Source: Cloacimonetes bacterium UBA6081
Lineage (GTDB): Bacteria > Cloacimonadota > Cloacimonadia > Cloacimonadales > Cloacimonadaceae
Assembly: GCA_002428685.1 (NCBI GenBank)
Contig: DIXL01000053.1
Coordinates: 1 to 15,957, forward strand
Direction: 5' to 3'
Length of the DNA: 15,957 nucleotides
The position numbers and the translations under genes were made by a program. The notes under the pieces were generated by a model. It ran no database searches. It saw only the letters and a program-made list of their open reading frames with translations, and had not been told where the DNA came from. Shown here piece by piece: positions 7,549 through 14,621 of the stretch; the first letter of the stretch is position 1; every line of letters begins with the position of its first letter.

Positions 7549-9906
7549 CTACATCAGCGAAGCAGGATCAATGTCTATTTGCACCCGGATGGCAGATGGC
7601 AGCTTCAGGTTTTGGGTCAGTTTGCAAACTGCGTTCTTAATCACGCCTGCAGAGCTGCCTTTCAAAATCAGGTGGTAGCGGAAGTAATTGCTGATCCGTG
7701 TAAAAGGTGCAGGTGAGGGACCCAGCACCAGCAGGTTTTCATTTACCATGCCTTGCACCAAATCCTGAATCGGGGCAAGCTCCAGCTTCAGCAATTCTAT
7801 GGATGGGCTTAAAAAAAGCAATCTGGCCAATCTGAAATAGGGCGGGTAACTCAGCTTTTTTCGGTAATCCAGTTCTTCTGCCGCAAAGCGTGGAAAATCC
7901 TGCTTACTGGCTGCGGCAATGGCATAATGCTCCGGATTGTAAGTTTGAATAATCACCTCGCCATTTTTAGCTCCACGTCCCGAGCGTCCTGCCACCTGAG
8001 TTAAAAGCTGAAAGGTTCGCTCTGCGGCTCTAAAATCGGGCACATTCAGGCTAATATCAGCCATCACCACCCCCACAAGCGTAACTTCAGGGAAATCCAA
8101 CCCTTTGGAGATCATTTGCGTTCCCAGCAAAATGTCCACTTCCTGTTTTTTCATGCGGTTATACATAGATTTGTAGGTATCACGTTTGCGGGCAGAATCA
8201 GAATCCATCCGCAAAATGCGTGCCTGGGGGAAGAGTATTTTTAGGGTTTGTTCCAGTTTTTGGGTTCCGGGAGCACCATAGGCAAAGCTATAGGAACCGC
8301 AGTCGGGGCATTTTCTGGGGCTGGGAATGGTGGAGCCGCAATAGTGGCATTGCATTTCTTCACGGTCACGGTGATAGCTCATGCTAATTTCACAACTGCC
8401 GCAAGTTACCAGTTTTCCGCATTTTAAACACTGCATAAAAGAAGAATATCCCCGCCTGTTTTGAAACAGGATCACCTGTTCTTGTCTGGAAAGCCGGCTG
8501 TCTATCGCTTCCATCAGGATGGGGGAGATCAGCTCAGCATCCAGTTCATTGCGCAAATCCACCAGTTTCACTTCCGGCAGTTCGTAGTCCAGGGGGCGGC
8601 TAAGCAGCTTATTTATCTTGTATTTACCTGTTATGGAATTTTGCCATGACTCCAGCGAAGGAGTTGCACTACCCAAAATCACCTGTGCGCCAAGCAGTTT
8701 TGCCCGCACAATTGCTATGTCCCTACCCTGATAGCGAGGATTGCTATCCTGTTTGTAGGTGCCTTCATGCTCCTCGTCCACCACAATTAAACCAAGATTT
8801 GGCAGCGGAGCAAAAATTGCGCTGCGGGCACCCAAAACTATTTTTATCTCGCCTTTTTTTATGCGGTTCCACTGTTCAAAGCGGTCTTTTTCGGTTAGTT
8901 GACTGTGCTGAATGGCTAATACCTTGCCAAAGCTACCCTGAAAACGCTCCATCATTTGTGGGGTTAAGGCAATTTCCGGAATCAGCAGCACCACGCTTTT
9001 GCCCGCCATCAGATACTTGCGGATAATTTCTATGTAAACTTCTGTTTTTCCGCTTCCCGTAATTCCAAATAGCAGATGGACATTAAAGCTGCCAAACCCG
9101 CTTTCAATATCGTGTATGGCATTCAATTGATCGCTATTCAATACAACTTGCTTGGGAGGGCAAACCTCGTCAAACTTTATGCTTAGGGGATCAAAACGCT
9201 TAATCTCAATTCTGACGAATCCCTTTTTTACCAGGGCTTTTATGGCAGAGTATGAAACCAAATTGCTGATATTGGCCATGGGAAAGCTATGTTGTTCTGC
9301 CTTAATCAGTTCCCAGGCTTCACGCTGTTTCAGAGCTAAGCTGTCCTCAGAAACCTCGGACTGCAACCGAACCAGATAATTGACCACGCGGGGTTTATCT
9401 TTGTGCCCCAATTTGTGTGCAACTTCTACCAAACCGGCGGCTTCCGCAGCTTCTACTTTGCTGTATAAAGCATAACCAGGCATAGCCTTGCGCAATTCGC
9501 TCAGCTTTACGCCATCGCTGCTGCTAAGTGCTGTGGCCAGTTTTTGCCAAGCTTCGGGGATGTCGTCCGCAATCCATTTTACCACTGCATCAATTTCGGG
9601 CTGTAACCGCGAAGGTAACATGGCATAAAGGGCTTTTCCAACGCTGCAACGATAGTAATCGGCCATCCAGATACCCAATTTTAGCAAATCTGCCGGTAAA
9701 ATGGAGCTTGTGTCCAAAACCTCTTCCACCTTTTTAAAGCGGATATTTGTGCCAAGCTCCGGGGTAAAAGCCTTGCCGCAAATCCCCATGCACATTTTGG
9801 ACGAGAGGTTAACCAAAACTCTTGCGCCTTCAGCTATGGGCTGCTGCGAGCTGTAAACAAGTTCCTTTCCGATCTCCAAGGGCAGATGAATAACGTAATA
9901 ATACAT
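7549..9906 (-). CDS. priA: Primosomal protein N' (replication restart helicase PriA)
   Basis: 785 residues, close to the usual family length of about 730-820. PriA is a 3'-5' superfamily 2 DNA helicase that recognises stalled forks and D-loops and reloads the replicative helicase. Visible parts are the N-terminal 3'BD domain (YYYVIHLPL..., about 1-105) and a winged-helix region (about 110-240). The helicase core has Walker A GITGSGKT (281-288), the DEEH box (377-380) and the GSATPS motif (412-417). Two zinc-binding clusters comprise C493, C496, C502, C505, C520, C523, C533 and C536. Motifs V and VI are GTQMISKGLDFPEV and QVAGRSGRG. All key residues are intact. The ATG at 9906 gives the standard N-terminus; no strong Shine-Dalgarno site is near. 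The gene converges on the lipoprotein gene with 2 bases between the two stop codons. Confidence 0.97.
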   Translation of the reverse strand: MYYYVIHLPLEIGKELVYSSQQPIAEGARVLVNLSSKMCMGICGKAFTPELGTNIRFKKVEEVLDTSSILPADLLKLGIWMADYYRCSVGKALYAMLPSRLQPEIDAVVKWIADDIPEAWQKLATALSSSDGVKLSELRKAMPGYALYSKVEAAEAAGLVEVAHKLGHKDKPRVVNYLVRLQSEVSEDSLALKQREAWELIKAEQHSFPMANISNLVSYSAIKALVKKGFVRIEIKRFDPLSIKFDEVCPPKQVVLNSDQLNAIHDIESGFGSFNVHLLFGITGSGKTEVYIEIIRKYLMAGKSVVLLIPEIALTPQMMERFQGSFGKVLAIQHSQLTEKDRFEQWNRIKKGEIKIVLGARSAIFAPLPNLGLIVVDEEHEGTYKQDSNPRYQGRDIAIVRAKLLGAQVILGSATPSLESWQNSITGKYKINKLLSRPLDYELPEVKLVDLRNELDAELISPILMEAIDSRLSRQEQVILFQNRRGYSSFMQCLKCGKLVTCGSCEISMSYHRDREEMQCHYCGSTIPSPRKCPDCGSYSFAYGAPGTQKLEQTLKILFPQARILRMDSDSARKRDTYKSMYNRMKKQEVDILLGTQMISKGLDFPEVTLVGVVMADISLNVPDFRAAERTFQLLTQVAGRSGRGAKNGEVIIQTYNPEHYAIAAASKQDFPRFAAEELDYRKKLSYPPYFRLARLLFLSPSIELLKLELAPIQDLVQGMVNENLLVLGPSPAPFTRISNYFRYHLILKGSSAGVIKNAVCKLTQNLKLPSAIRVQIDIDPASLM

Positions 9907-9996
9907 GGAACAAGGCTAATCCCCTCCCTGTGTATGTCAATCATTTCTTCACACCCAGGCAAGTTAGGAGTCATTAGTGCCAAAACAAACCTATAT

Positions 9997-10316
9997 TTAC
10001 ACGGCATCCCTAATTACTTTTTTTATGATAGGATGATATATATTCTTAGTCTCCGGTCTGGGAGTAAAGAATTCACTTACGGGTTTTTTGAACAAGCCCT
10101 TATCAGTTGCCGCATACACATAACCGTCAAATTCCTTGAGATAATGAATCATAGACCCCGATAGCGCATCGGACTCCAGCATCTGAAATTCATTATATGA
10201 TTCCTCAAGTTTCCAGTGCGAGATATTATTCAGGTAGAACAGCACTTGCTTTCCATTAATGAAGGCATAAGACCAGGGGCCATTGATGTACAACCATTCT
10301 TATCTGTCAACTCAAT
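9997..10316 (-). pseudogene. C-terminal remnant of a propeller-like secreted protein, frameshifted
   Basis: The - strand carries a short open frame (TTG at 10293 to a stop at 9997, 98 residues). It contains WSYAFINGKQVLFYLNN and DGYVYAATDKGLFKKPVSEF, spaced like blades of a beta-propeller or regulator-propeller protein. It has no signal peptide or plausible start. Just upstream a different frame reads IELTDKNG (about 10316-10294), which would continue naturally into WLYINGPWSYAF after a one- or two-base shift, and a stop precedes that. This fits the decayed tail of a larger gene. The exact family is not certain, and a small real gene is possible but unlikely. Confidence 0.45.
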
Positions 10317-10360
10317 TCTGCATTACAGTTTCTCCAAATTCAATGGTTTCTTACATGGTC

Positions 10361-10429
10361 CCATTCCCATATCATTCCCATATCATTCCTAATAATATTG
10401 AGAGTGATATGGGAATGATATGGGAATGG
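10361..10429. repeat. 25-bp perfect inverted repeat built of 11-bp tandem units
   Basis: 10361-10385 and 10405-10429 are perfect reverse complements with a 19-base spacer, giving a very stable hairpin in either strand. Each arm consists of an 11-base unit (CATTCCCATAT) repeated, with a third partial copy reaching into the spacer on the left. No T-tract follows on either side, so it is not a standard intrinsic terminator. It lies between the decayed remnant and the next repeat element. Confidence 0.85.
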
Positions 10430-10443
10430 TAACAAGAAAGAAT

Positions 10444-10636
10444 AGCAGCCCAGTGCTCCTGGGTGGAGTCGTTTCAACCAGCGTGTCGTTCCCACCTCCG
10501 CAGCAGCGACAGTGCATCGATGTCTCGTTCAAACATGTAACCTCATGATGTGTGTAGTCCTTTCTGCCAAGAAATTGGAGATCACTTCGTATCTGGTATG
10601 TGGCAGAAACGACTCCACACAAGCTCTCAGCAGCCC
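10444..10636. repeat. MITE-like element with nested inverted repeats and flanking 8-bp direct repeats
   Basis: The direct repeat AGCAGCCC occurs at 10444-10451 and 10629-10636. Just inside, GTGGAGTCGTTTC (10463-10475) is the perfect reverse complement of 10606-10618, and the outer bases on each side are only loosely related. The interior has no convincing gene. The size (177 bases between the direct repeats), terminal inverted repeat and possible target duplication resemble a miniature transposable element. Alternatively it is a REP/BIME-type structural repeat: 10483-10493 (GTGTCGTTCCC) also starts the REP-like repeat at 15852. Confidence 0.4.
10549..10621. repeat. Second inverted repeat inside the MITE-like element
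   Basis: 10549-10569 and 10601-10621 are 21-base arms matching at 19 positions (perfect core TTTCTGCCA/TGGCAGAAA) around a 31-base loop. The right arm is shared with the larger terminal inverted repeat, so two alternative folds compete for it. Confidence 0.6.
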
Positions 10637-10743
10637 TTGAAAATTAATACTTGATTAACGCCTTCAAGCAAGAGACAGGTTTTTTCTTGCCAGCAAAGTA
10701 AAGGCAGATTTTATGGACACCGGATGAAAAATGCTGGTTGCAA

Positions 10744-10759
10744 CTGGCTTGCAAGCCAG
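10744..10759. promoter_or_regulatory. 16-bp perfect palindrome upstream of fcl
   Basis: CTGGCTTGCAAGCCAG is fully self-complementary and ends 23 bases before the fcl start codon. The position and twofold symmetry fit a dimeric-repressor operator or a hairpin in the mRNA leader near the ribosome site. No known consensus is recognised. No clear -35/-10 pair is visible nearby. Confidence 0.35.
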
Positions 10760-10782
10760 CGTTTATCACGCAGGAGAGATGG

Positions 10783-11817
10783 ATGGAAAAGAACTTTAAG
10801 ATATACGTTAGTGGGCATACCGGTCTGGTTGGCTCGGCCATAGTCCGGGCTTTGCACAAACACGGCTATAAAAACTTGGTTTTAAAAAACCACAAAGAGC
10901 TGGATTTGCTATCACAAGCAGCGGTTCAGGCTTTTTTTGAAAGTGAAAAACCAGACTACGTATTTCATGCAGCAGGACTTGTGGGCGGAATTTTGGCCAA
11001 CAGCACTTATCCGGCTATGTATATTTACGAAAATCTGATGATTGCGGCCAACGTGATTCATGCTGCCTACCTGGCTGGAACAAAGAAACTGCTGTTTTTG
11101 GGTTCTTCGTGCATTTATCCCAAGCTGTGTCCGCAGCCAATAAAAGAGGACTATCTGCTAACCGGTGAACTGGAGCCCACCAACGAAGCTTATGCCCTGG
11201 CAAAGATTGCCGGATTGAAGCTAACACAGTATTACCGCACGCAGTATGGCTGCGATTTTATCTCTGTGATGCCTACCAATCTCTATGGTCCGTTTGATCA
11301 TTACCACCCCGATAATTCACATGTTTTGCCCGCCCTAATCCGTAAACTGCATTTGGCTAAGTGCTGGCAAAATGGAGATATGGAAGCCTTGAGCAAAGAC
11401 CTGGAAGCAGATTATGGCTGGTCTGATTCCGCCGGCCTGGAAGCTATTCTGGAGAAATTTGGCATAAGCAAACAGGGCAGCAAAGTAACGCTGACTTTGT
11501 GGGGTAGCGGAGCACCCTATCGTGAGTTTATGTTTGTAGATGATTTGGCGGAGGCTTTGCTGTTTGTAATGGATAGCTATTCCGCCGGAAAACCTCTGAA
11601 TATTGGAACCGGTGAGGATATTAGAATTAGGGACTTAGCCCTTCTGATACAAGAGATTGTGGGATTTACCGGAGAAATACAATGGGATACCGGCAAGCCG
11701 GACGGCACTCCCAAAAAACAACTGGACGTCAGCTTACTGCATAGTTTGGGGTTTACGGCTCCTACTTCTCTGCGCGATGGCCTGAAAACAACATATCAGG
11801 ACTACCTGAAGCGATAG
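10783..11817 (+). CDS. fcl: GDP-L-fucose synthase (GDP-4-keto-6-deoxy-D-mannose 3,5-epimerase/4-reductase)
   Basis: 344 residues from ATG 10783, chosen because AGGAGAG lies 4 bases before it and the N-terminus then matches the family (EKNFKIYVSGHTGLVG); the frame is open back to a TTG at 10738. It is an NADPH-dependent short-chain dehydrogenase that epimerises C3 and C5 and then reduces C4 of GDP-4-keto-6-deoxymannose, the product of Gmd. Visible features are the Rossmann glycine motif (11-17), the GSSCIYP segment with Ser108/Ser109 and Cys110, catalytic Tyr137-x3-Lys141, and His180 in PDNSHVLPALIRK. These match E. coli Ser107, Cys109, Tyr136, Lys140 and His179. About 35 extra residues at roughly 195-232 are also found in Bacteroidetes-type Fcl. 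It converges on the fucosyltransferase gene with 6 bases between stops. Confidence 0.95.
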   Translation: MEKNFKIYVSGHTGLVGSAIVRALHKHGYKNLVLKNHKELDLLSQAAVQAFFESEKPDYVFHAAGLVGGILANSTYPAMYIYENLMIAANVIHAAYLAGTKKLLFLGSSCIYPKLCPQPIKEDYLLTGELEPTNEAYALAKIAGLKLTQYYRTQYGCDFISVMPTNLYGPFDHYHPDNSHVLPALIRKLHLAKCWQNGDMEALSKDLEADYGWSDSAGLEAILEKFGISKQGSKVTLTLWGSGAPYREFMFVDDLAEALLFVMDSYSAGKPLNIGTGEDIRIRDLALLIQEIVGFTGEIQWDTGKPDGTPKKQLDVSLLHSLGFTAPTSLRDGLKTTYQDYLKR

Positions 11818-11823
11818 TAATTG

Positions 11824-12747
11824 TTATAAATAGCCCCGCCGGCGTATTTTATTCAGCCGGTATAAACTCTTTGAGAAATAGTAACTTAGGCTTTTGGGTT
11901 TGCCGGCTACAGGTGTGACAGAGCTATTAAAAATCTGCTGGAAGCGTGCCAGGACAGCCTGAGGCAAAAACTGATCGGGCAGATGGTTGCCTTTGCACCA
12001 GGGGGCTTGTAAATATTGCAGGTAAAGTGCGGGGTTGCTATCCACCTCAATAATCTGTTTGATAAAGGCTTTTTCGGTGGTGAAGGCATGATAATTCAGA
12101 AAGGCCTGGGGGTTAAAATCAAGCTGGATCAGAGGATTTCCCCAATAGATAGGGACGCTGTTCATCACCATGGGCTCCACAATTTTCTCGGTTGTATAGC
12201 CTGGATAACTGCGGTTTTCAAAGGCCAGGTTGAATTTATAGTCCTTGATAAAAGCCTCTTTATCGGGAACCCGGAAGCCGATGTTGTTGCGATATTTGCC
12301 TCCGGAAGCGATGGGTTTGTATTGAGAAAGCAGGTTATAAAACCTATTGCGCACCTTTCCACCCGGATTGGAGACAATAAAGCTGCAAAACTTCCGCTCC
12401 AGCAGTGGGGAATAGTCCATTTCAGGTTTCACAAAACGCCCGGGAGGGTAGCAATATACATAAAAAGGCAAGCGATAATGTCTGGGATCGGAATTGTGGT
12501 CGGAAGTGAAGGCAAAATCGCACTCGGTGAAATCCACACCCCGGTTTTCGCCAGAGTAAAGAATGCGGATGCAAGCGTAGTTTAGATGATCTTTGCCAAA
12601 CACGGAATAGATCAGAAAGTCCGGATTGCTGCAGATTTCTATGTCATAGTGGGTTTTCAGGAGATTGTAAAAATAGTTGTTGGTTTTGTCAAATCCAGCC
12701 CAGAAATCGGTGTAGTTCAGCTTTAAATTTTCTTTTATAAGTTTTAT
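11824..12747 (-). CDS. GT10 family alpha-fucosyltransferase
   Basis: Transfers L-fucose from GDP-fucose, in the GT10 family usually in alpha-1,3 or alpha-1,4 linkage to GlcNAc or Glc. The hallmark is FENRSYPGYTTEKIVEPM followed by SVPIYWG; the N-terminal half shows IRILYSGENRGVDF, CDFAFTSD and YRLPFYVY as in H. pylori-type FucT. The first GTG is at 12603 (259 residues), but the frame upstream still encodes family sequence (LNYTDFWAGFDKTNNYFYNL, then SNPDFLIYSVFGKDH). I therefore extend the gene to an ATA at 12747, right after a TAG, giving 307 residues. No ATG, GTG or TTG lies in those 48 codons, and AGAGGA is 3 bases before the ATA. Either ATA is used, the start was mutated, or the sequence has an error. 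The C-terminus is basic (KSLYRLNKIRRRGYL), possibly for membrane association. Confidence 0.85.
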   Translation of the reverse strand: MKLIKENLKLNYTDFWAGFDKTNNYFYNLLKTHYDIEICSNPDFLIYSVFGKDHLNYACIRILYSGENRGVDFTECDFAFTSDHNSDPRHYRLPFYVYCYPPGRFVKPEMDYSPLLERKFCSFIVSNPGGKVRNRFYNLLSQYKPIASGGKYRNNIGFRVPDKEAFIKDYKFNLAFENRSYPGYTTEKIVEPMVMNSVPIYWGNPLIQLDFNPQAFLNYHAFTTEKAFIKQIIEVDSNPALYLQYLQAPWCKGNHLPDQFLPQAVLARFQQIFNSSVTPVAGKPKSLSYYFSKSLYRLNKIRRRGYL

Positions 12748-12763
12748 CTATCCTCTATCATCG

Positions 12764-13942
12764 CTATCTGGTACGTACTTCACCATCGTCTATTGACTTG
12801 CGGGCTTCTTTTATTATGGCTGCGTACTCTTGGTTAAATTTGGCATAACTGAAGTTAGCTTTCACCTGATTGTAAGCCGCCAGACCCATAGGCTTAAGTA
12901 ACTCTGAATCTTCGGCATAGTGCTGCAGTAGCTCAACAAACTCGGTTACAATATCATCTTCGTTTACCGCACGTATCAAATGCCCAGTTTTCCCATCGGT
13001 AAATATCTCAGCTACCCCTCCACAATCGGTAGCCATTGGAACCAATCCGCATGCCATGGCTTCAGCCACAACTAAACCAAAGCCTTCTGAAGTGGAGCAC
13101 AAGATTAGGATGTGAAACTCACTTAGGGCTTCATAAATGGCTTTACGGGTACGTATTTCACCCAAGCACGTAACCAAAGCTGTGCCTGTAAAACTGCCAA
13201 TGCTGTAAAAACGGATGGGGAGACATTTATGTTTGCATTCAAGCGCGGTCTTTTCGTAAAGGTAGTAACGTTTTTCCCGGGAGTTCCTGCCTACAAAAAC
13301 AACCTTAATACCTCCTGAATACTCCTTAGTGGGAGGAGAATCTTCAACCTGTACGGCATTATGGATTACCTTTAACCTGCTATTATACTCATTGTCAATA
13401 CCATTCTTAGCGTACATGGCAAGTAGTTCATCACGAACTCTATACGAGACTAAAATCCTGCGGTCTAAAAAAGGGGTTGAGCGGATTAACATAGCTGTAT
13501 TTACCCCGTAAAAGCCATGGAATATGTCAATCAGATACCCGGTTTTCATAGTTGGTAGTAGATCATAAAGAAAGCTACAAAGAGAGTTTATGATTATCGC
13601 TCTGGGGTGTCTGCATAATAACGAGCTATAGTAACCGATGAAGAAGTTCTTAACGAAAAACCTGTTCTGGTTATTGTAATACTTGCCAATCTCAAAAAGT
13701 TCTGCGCACTGCTGCATTGCTGCTTTGTGATAATCGTTGTGAGACTTGTGGGTAAGCACTACCCATGGTTTATTTTCAGTAAATGTATGCAGGATATCCA
13801 AATGAACCTGTTCTGCCCCACCGGTGCAGTAATGGGGAATAAAGAAAAACAATTGAGATGGATTATGATGCCTCTTGATCATATCTACTAATACACCTAT
13901 TTGAAATATAGGATAGCCGACGATCCTTTCCAGCTTATTCAT
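12764..13942 (-). CDS. GT4-type glycosyltransferase
   Basis: 392 residues from ATG 13942, whose ATGAATAA overlaps the stop of the upstream ORF, a normal translational-coupling arrangement; an in-frame ATG at 13981 would add 13 residues overlapping that ORF. The protein is a GT-B fold, retaining family 4 enzyme. HYCTGGAEQVHLDIL (GGAE 41-44) is the N-terminal acceptor-domain motif. VVFVGRNSREKR (about 214-225) has the Arg/Lys pair that binds the donor phosphates. SEGFGLVVAEAMACG gives the E-x7-E motif (Glu286, Glu294), followed by GVAEIF and GKTGHLI. It probably adds a sugar to a surface polysaccharide or O-antigen. Donor and acceptor cannot be read from sequence. It lies 16 bases upstream of the fucosyltransferase frame and probably shares its transcript. 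Base composition looks more AT-rich than gmd. Confidence 0.88.
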   Translation of the reverse strand: MNKLERIVGYPIFQIGVLVDMIKRHHNPSQLFFFIPHYCTGGAEQVHLDILHTFTENKPWVVLTHKSHNDYHKAAMQQCAELFEIGKYYNNQNRFFVKNFFIGYYSSLLCRHPRAIIINSLCSFLYDLLPTMKTGYLIDIFHGFYGVNTAMLIRSTPFLDRRILVSYRVRDELLAMYAKNGIDNEYNSRLKVIHNAVQVEDSPPTKEYSGGIKVVFVGRNSREKRYYLYEKTALECKHKCLPIRFYSIGSFTGTALVTCLGEIRTRKAIYEALSEFHILILCSTSEGFGLVVAEAMACGLVPMATDCGGVAEIFTDGKTGHLIRAVNEDDIVTEFVELLQHYAEDSELLKPMGLAAYNQVKANFSYAKFNQEYAAIIKEARKSIDDGEVRTR

Positions 13943-14621
13943 TAAACAACTCAATATCATTTCGGGGGGTATCAAAGCCATTGTTACATGGGCAATTGTG
14001 GCGGTTAACTTCTCTTTTACGTTTTATGTAGAAACTATTCTTTTCATCAACAGGGTTATGGTAGTCAGCTTTGCCTATGGTGGCCGTACTATTCCGCAAC
14101 TTAGCACCGTGAGATCCGAAACAGATAGAACTGCACAATAGATTCTGCCAATATTCTTTGCGGTAACGAGAGTGAATTGGCTTGATCTGCCTTGGAGTAA
14201 TTAAGCCATAATAATTTCTTGATTTAATAAACTCATCACTGCAAGTTTCAGTCTGTTGGGAGGTGAAACGGACAGAGTTTGAACAAATGAAGATATCGGG
14301 CTTTTTGTGAAAGCTTATATCGTGGAAATAGTTTGACAGCGTAATAGTATCTTGATCAAGAAAAGCTAAAGTATCATACACATTGACGGAAACTCCGTTG
14401 TTGCGAACACGAGAAGCTCTGAATCCCCTCAGCACATGATGTTTGGAGGTGGCAAATTTATCGTAGAGAAAATGCAGATTCTGGGGCAGGATAGCGTCAT
14501 AAATCCCTTCATTATATGTGGTGTAGATGTTTCCCCGCAATTCTACACTGGTTGCAGGGCGGATAACAATCACATCTGCAAAAACTGTAGATTTCTCTAT
14601 AGCAAAGTCTTTGTAATTCAC
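13935..14621 (-). CDS. Chimeric ORF: truncated sugar 3,5-epimerase N-terminus joined to unassigned, possibly glycosyltransferase-derived sequence
   Basis: 228 residues from a GTG that directly follows the gmd stop, in the same frame. Residues about 13-66 (TSVELRGNIYTTYNEGIYDA, then DKFATSKHHVLRG) match the start of cupin-type nucleotide-sugar 3,5-epimerases such as Campylobacter MlghB/DdahB, which act on GDP-sugars made by a Gmd-like dehydratase. The family continues after VLRG with a conserved IHGD...WKL segment and the cupin barrel with catalytic His and Tyr. None of that appears here in any of the three frames. The remainder is different: residues about 87-92 (FLDQDT) recall the donor-site stretch of GT2 rhamnosyltransferase-like enzymes, but I cannot assign the rest. 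It looks like a recombination or deletion product. The epimerase part cannot be active. Whether the whole ORF is translated to anything useful is unknown. Confidence 0.5.
   Translation of the reverse strand: MNYKDFAIEKSTVFADVIVIRPATSVELRGNIYTTYNEGIYDAILPQNLHFLYDKFATSKHHVLRGFRASRVRNNGVSVNVYDTLAFLDQDTITLSNYFHDISFHKKPDIFICSNSVRFTSQQTETCSDEFIKSRNYYGLITPRQIKPIHSRYRKEYWQNLLCSSICFGSHGAKLRNSTATIGKADYHNPVDEKNSFYIKRKREVNRHNCPCNNGFDTPRNDIELFNE

Noticed and set aside
8646..9026. 126-residue open frame on the + strand
   Set aside because: Antisense to the helicase core of priA; low-complexity Pro/Leu/Cys-rich sequence typical of a shadow frame.
9935..9940. TTGACA on the - strand upstream of priA as a -35 box
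   Set aside because: No acceptable -10 hexamer follows at 16-18 bases.
10361..10429. Short CRISPR-like array
   Set aside because: The 11-base units are directly tandem with no spacers, arms are inverted, and there are no cas genes.
10389..10622. 77-residue open frame on the - strand
   Set aside because: It is formed entirely by the hairpin and nested inverted repeats, so its openness is explained by repeat sequence rather than coding.
10738..10782. TTG at 10738 as start of fcl
   Set aside because: It would place the start in the palindrome region and add 15 residues with no family counterpart; ATG 10783 has a strong Shine-Dalgarno site.
11365..11480. About 35 extra residues in Fcl compared with the E. 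coli enzyme
   Set aside because: A similar insertion before the LWGSGxPxREF segment is usual in Bacteroidetes-type Fcl proteins, so it is not novel.
12016..12585. 189-residue open frame on the + strand
   Set aside because: It lies wholly antisense to the well-supported GT10 fucosyltransferase and has no recognisable protein features.
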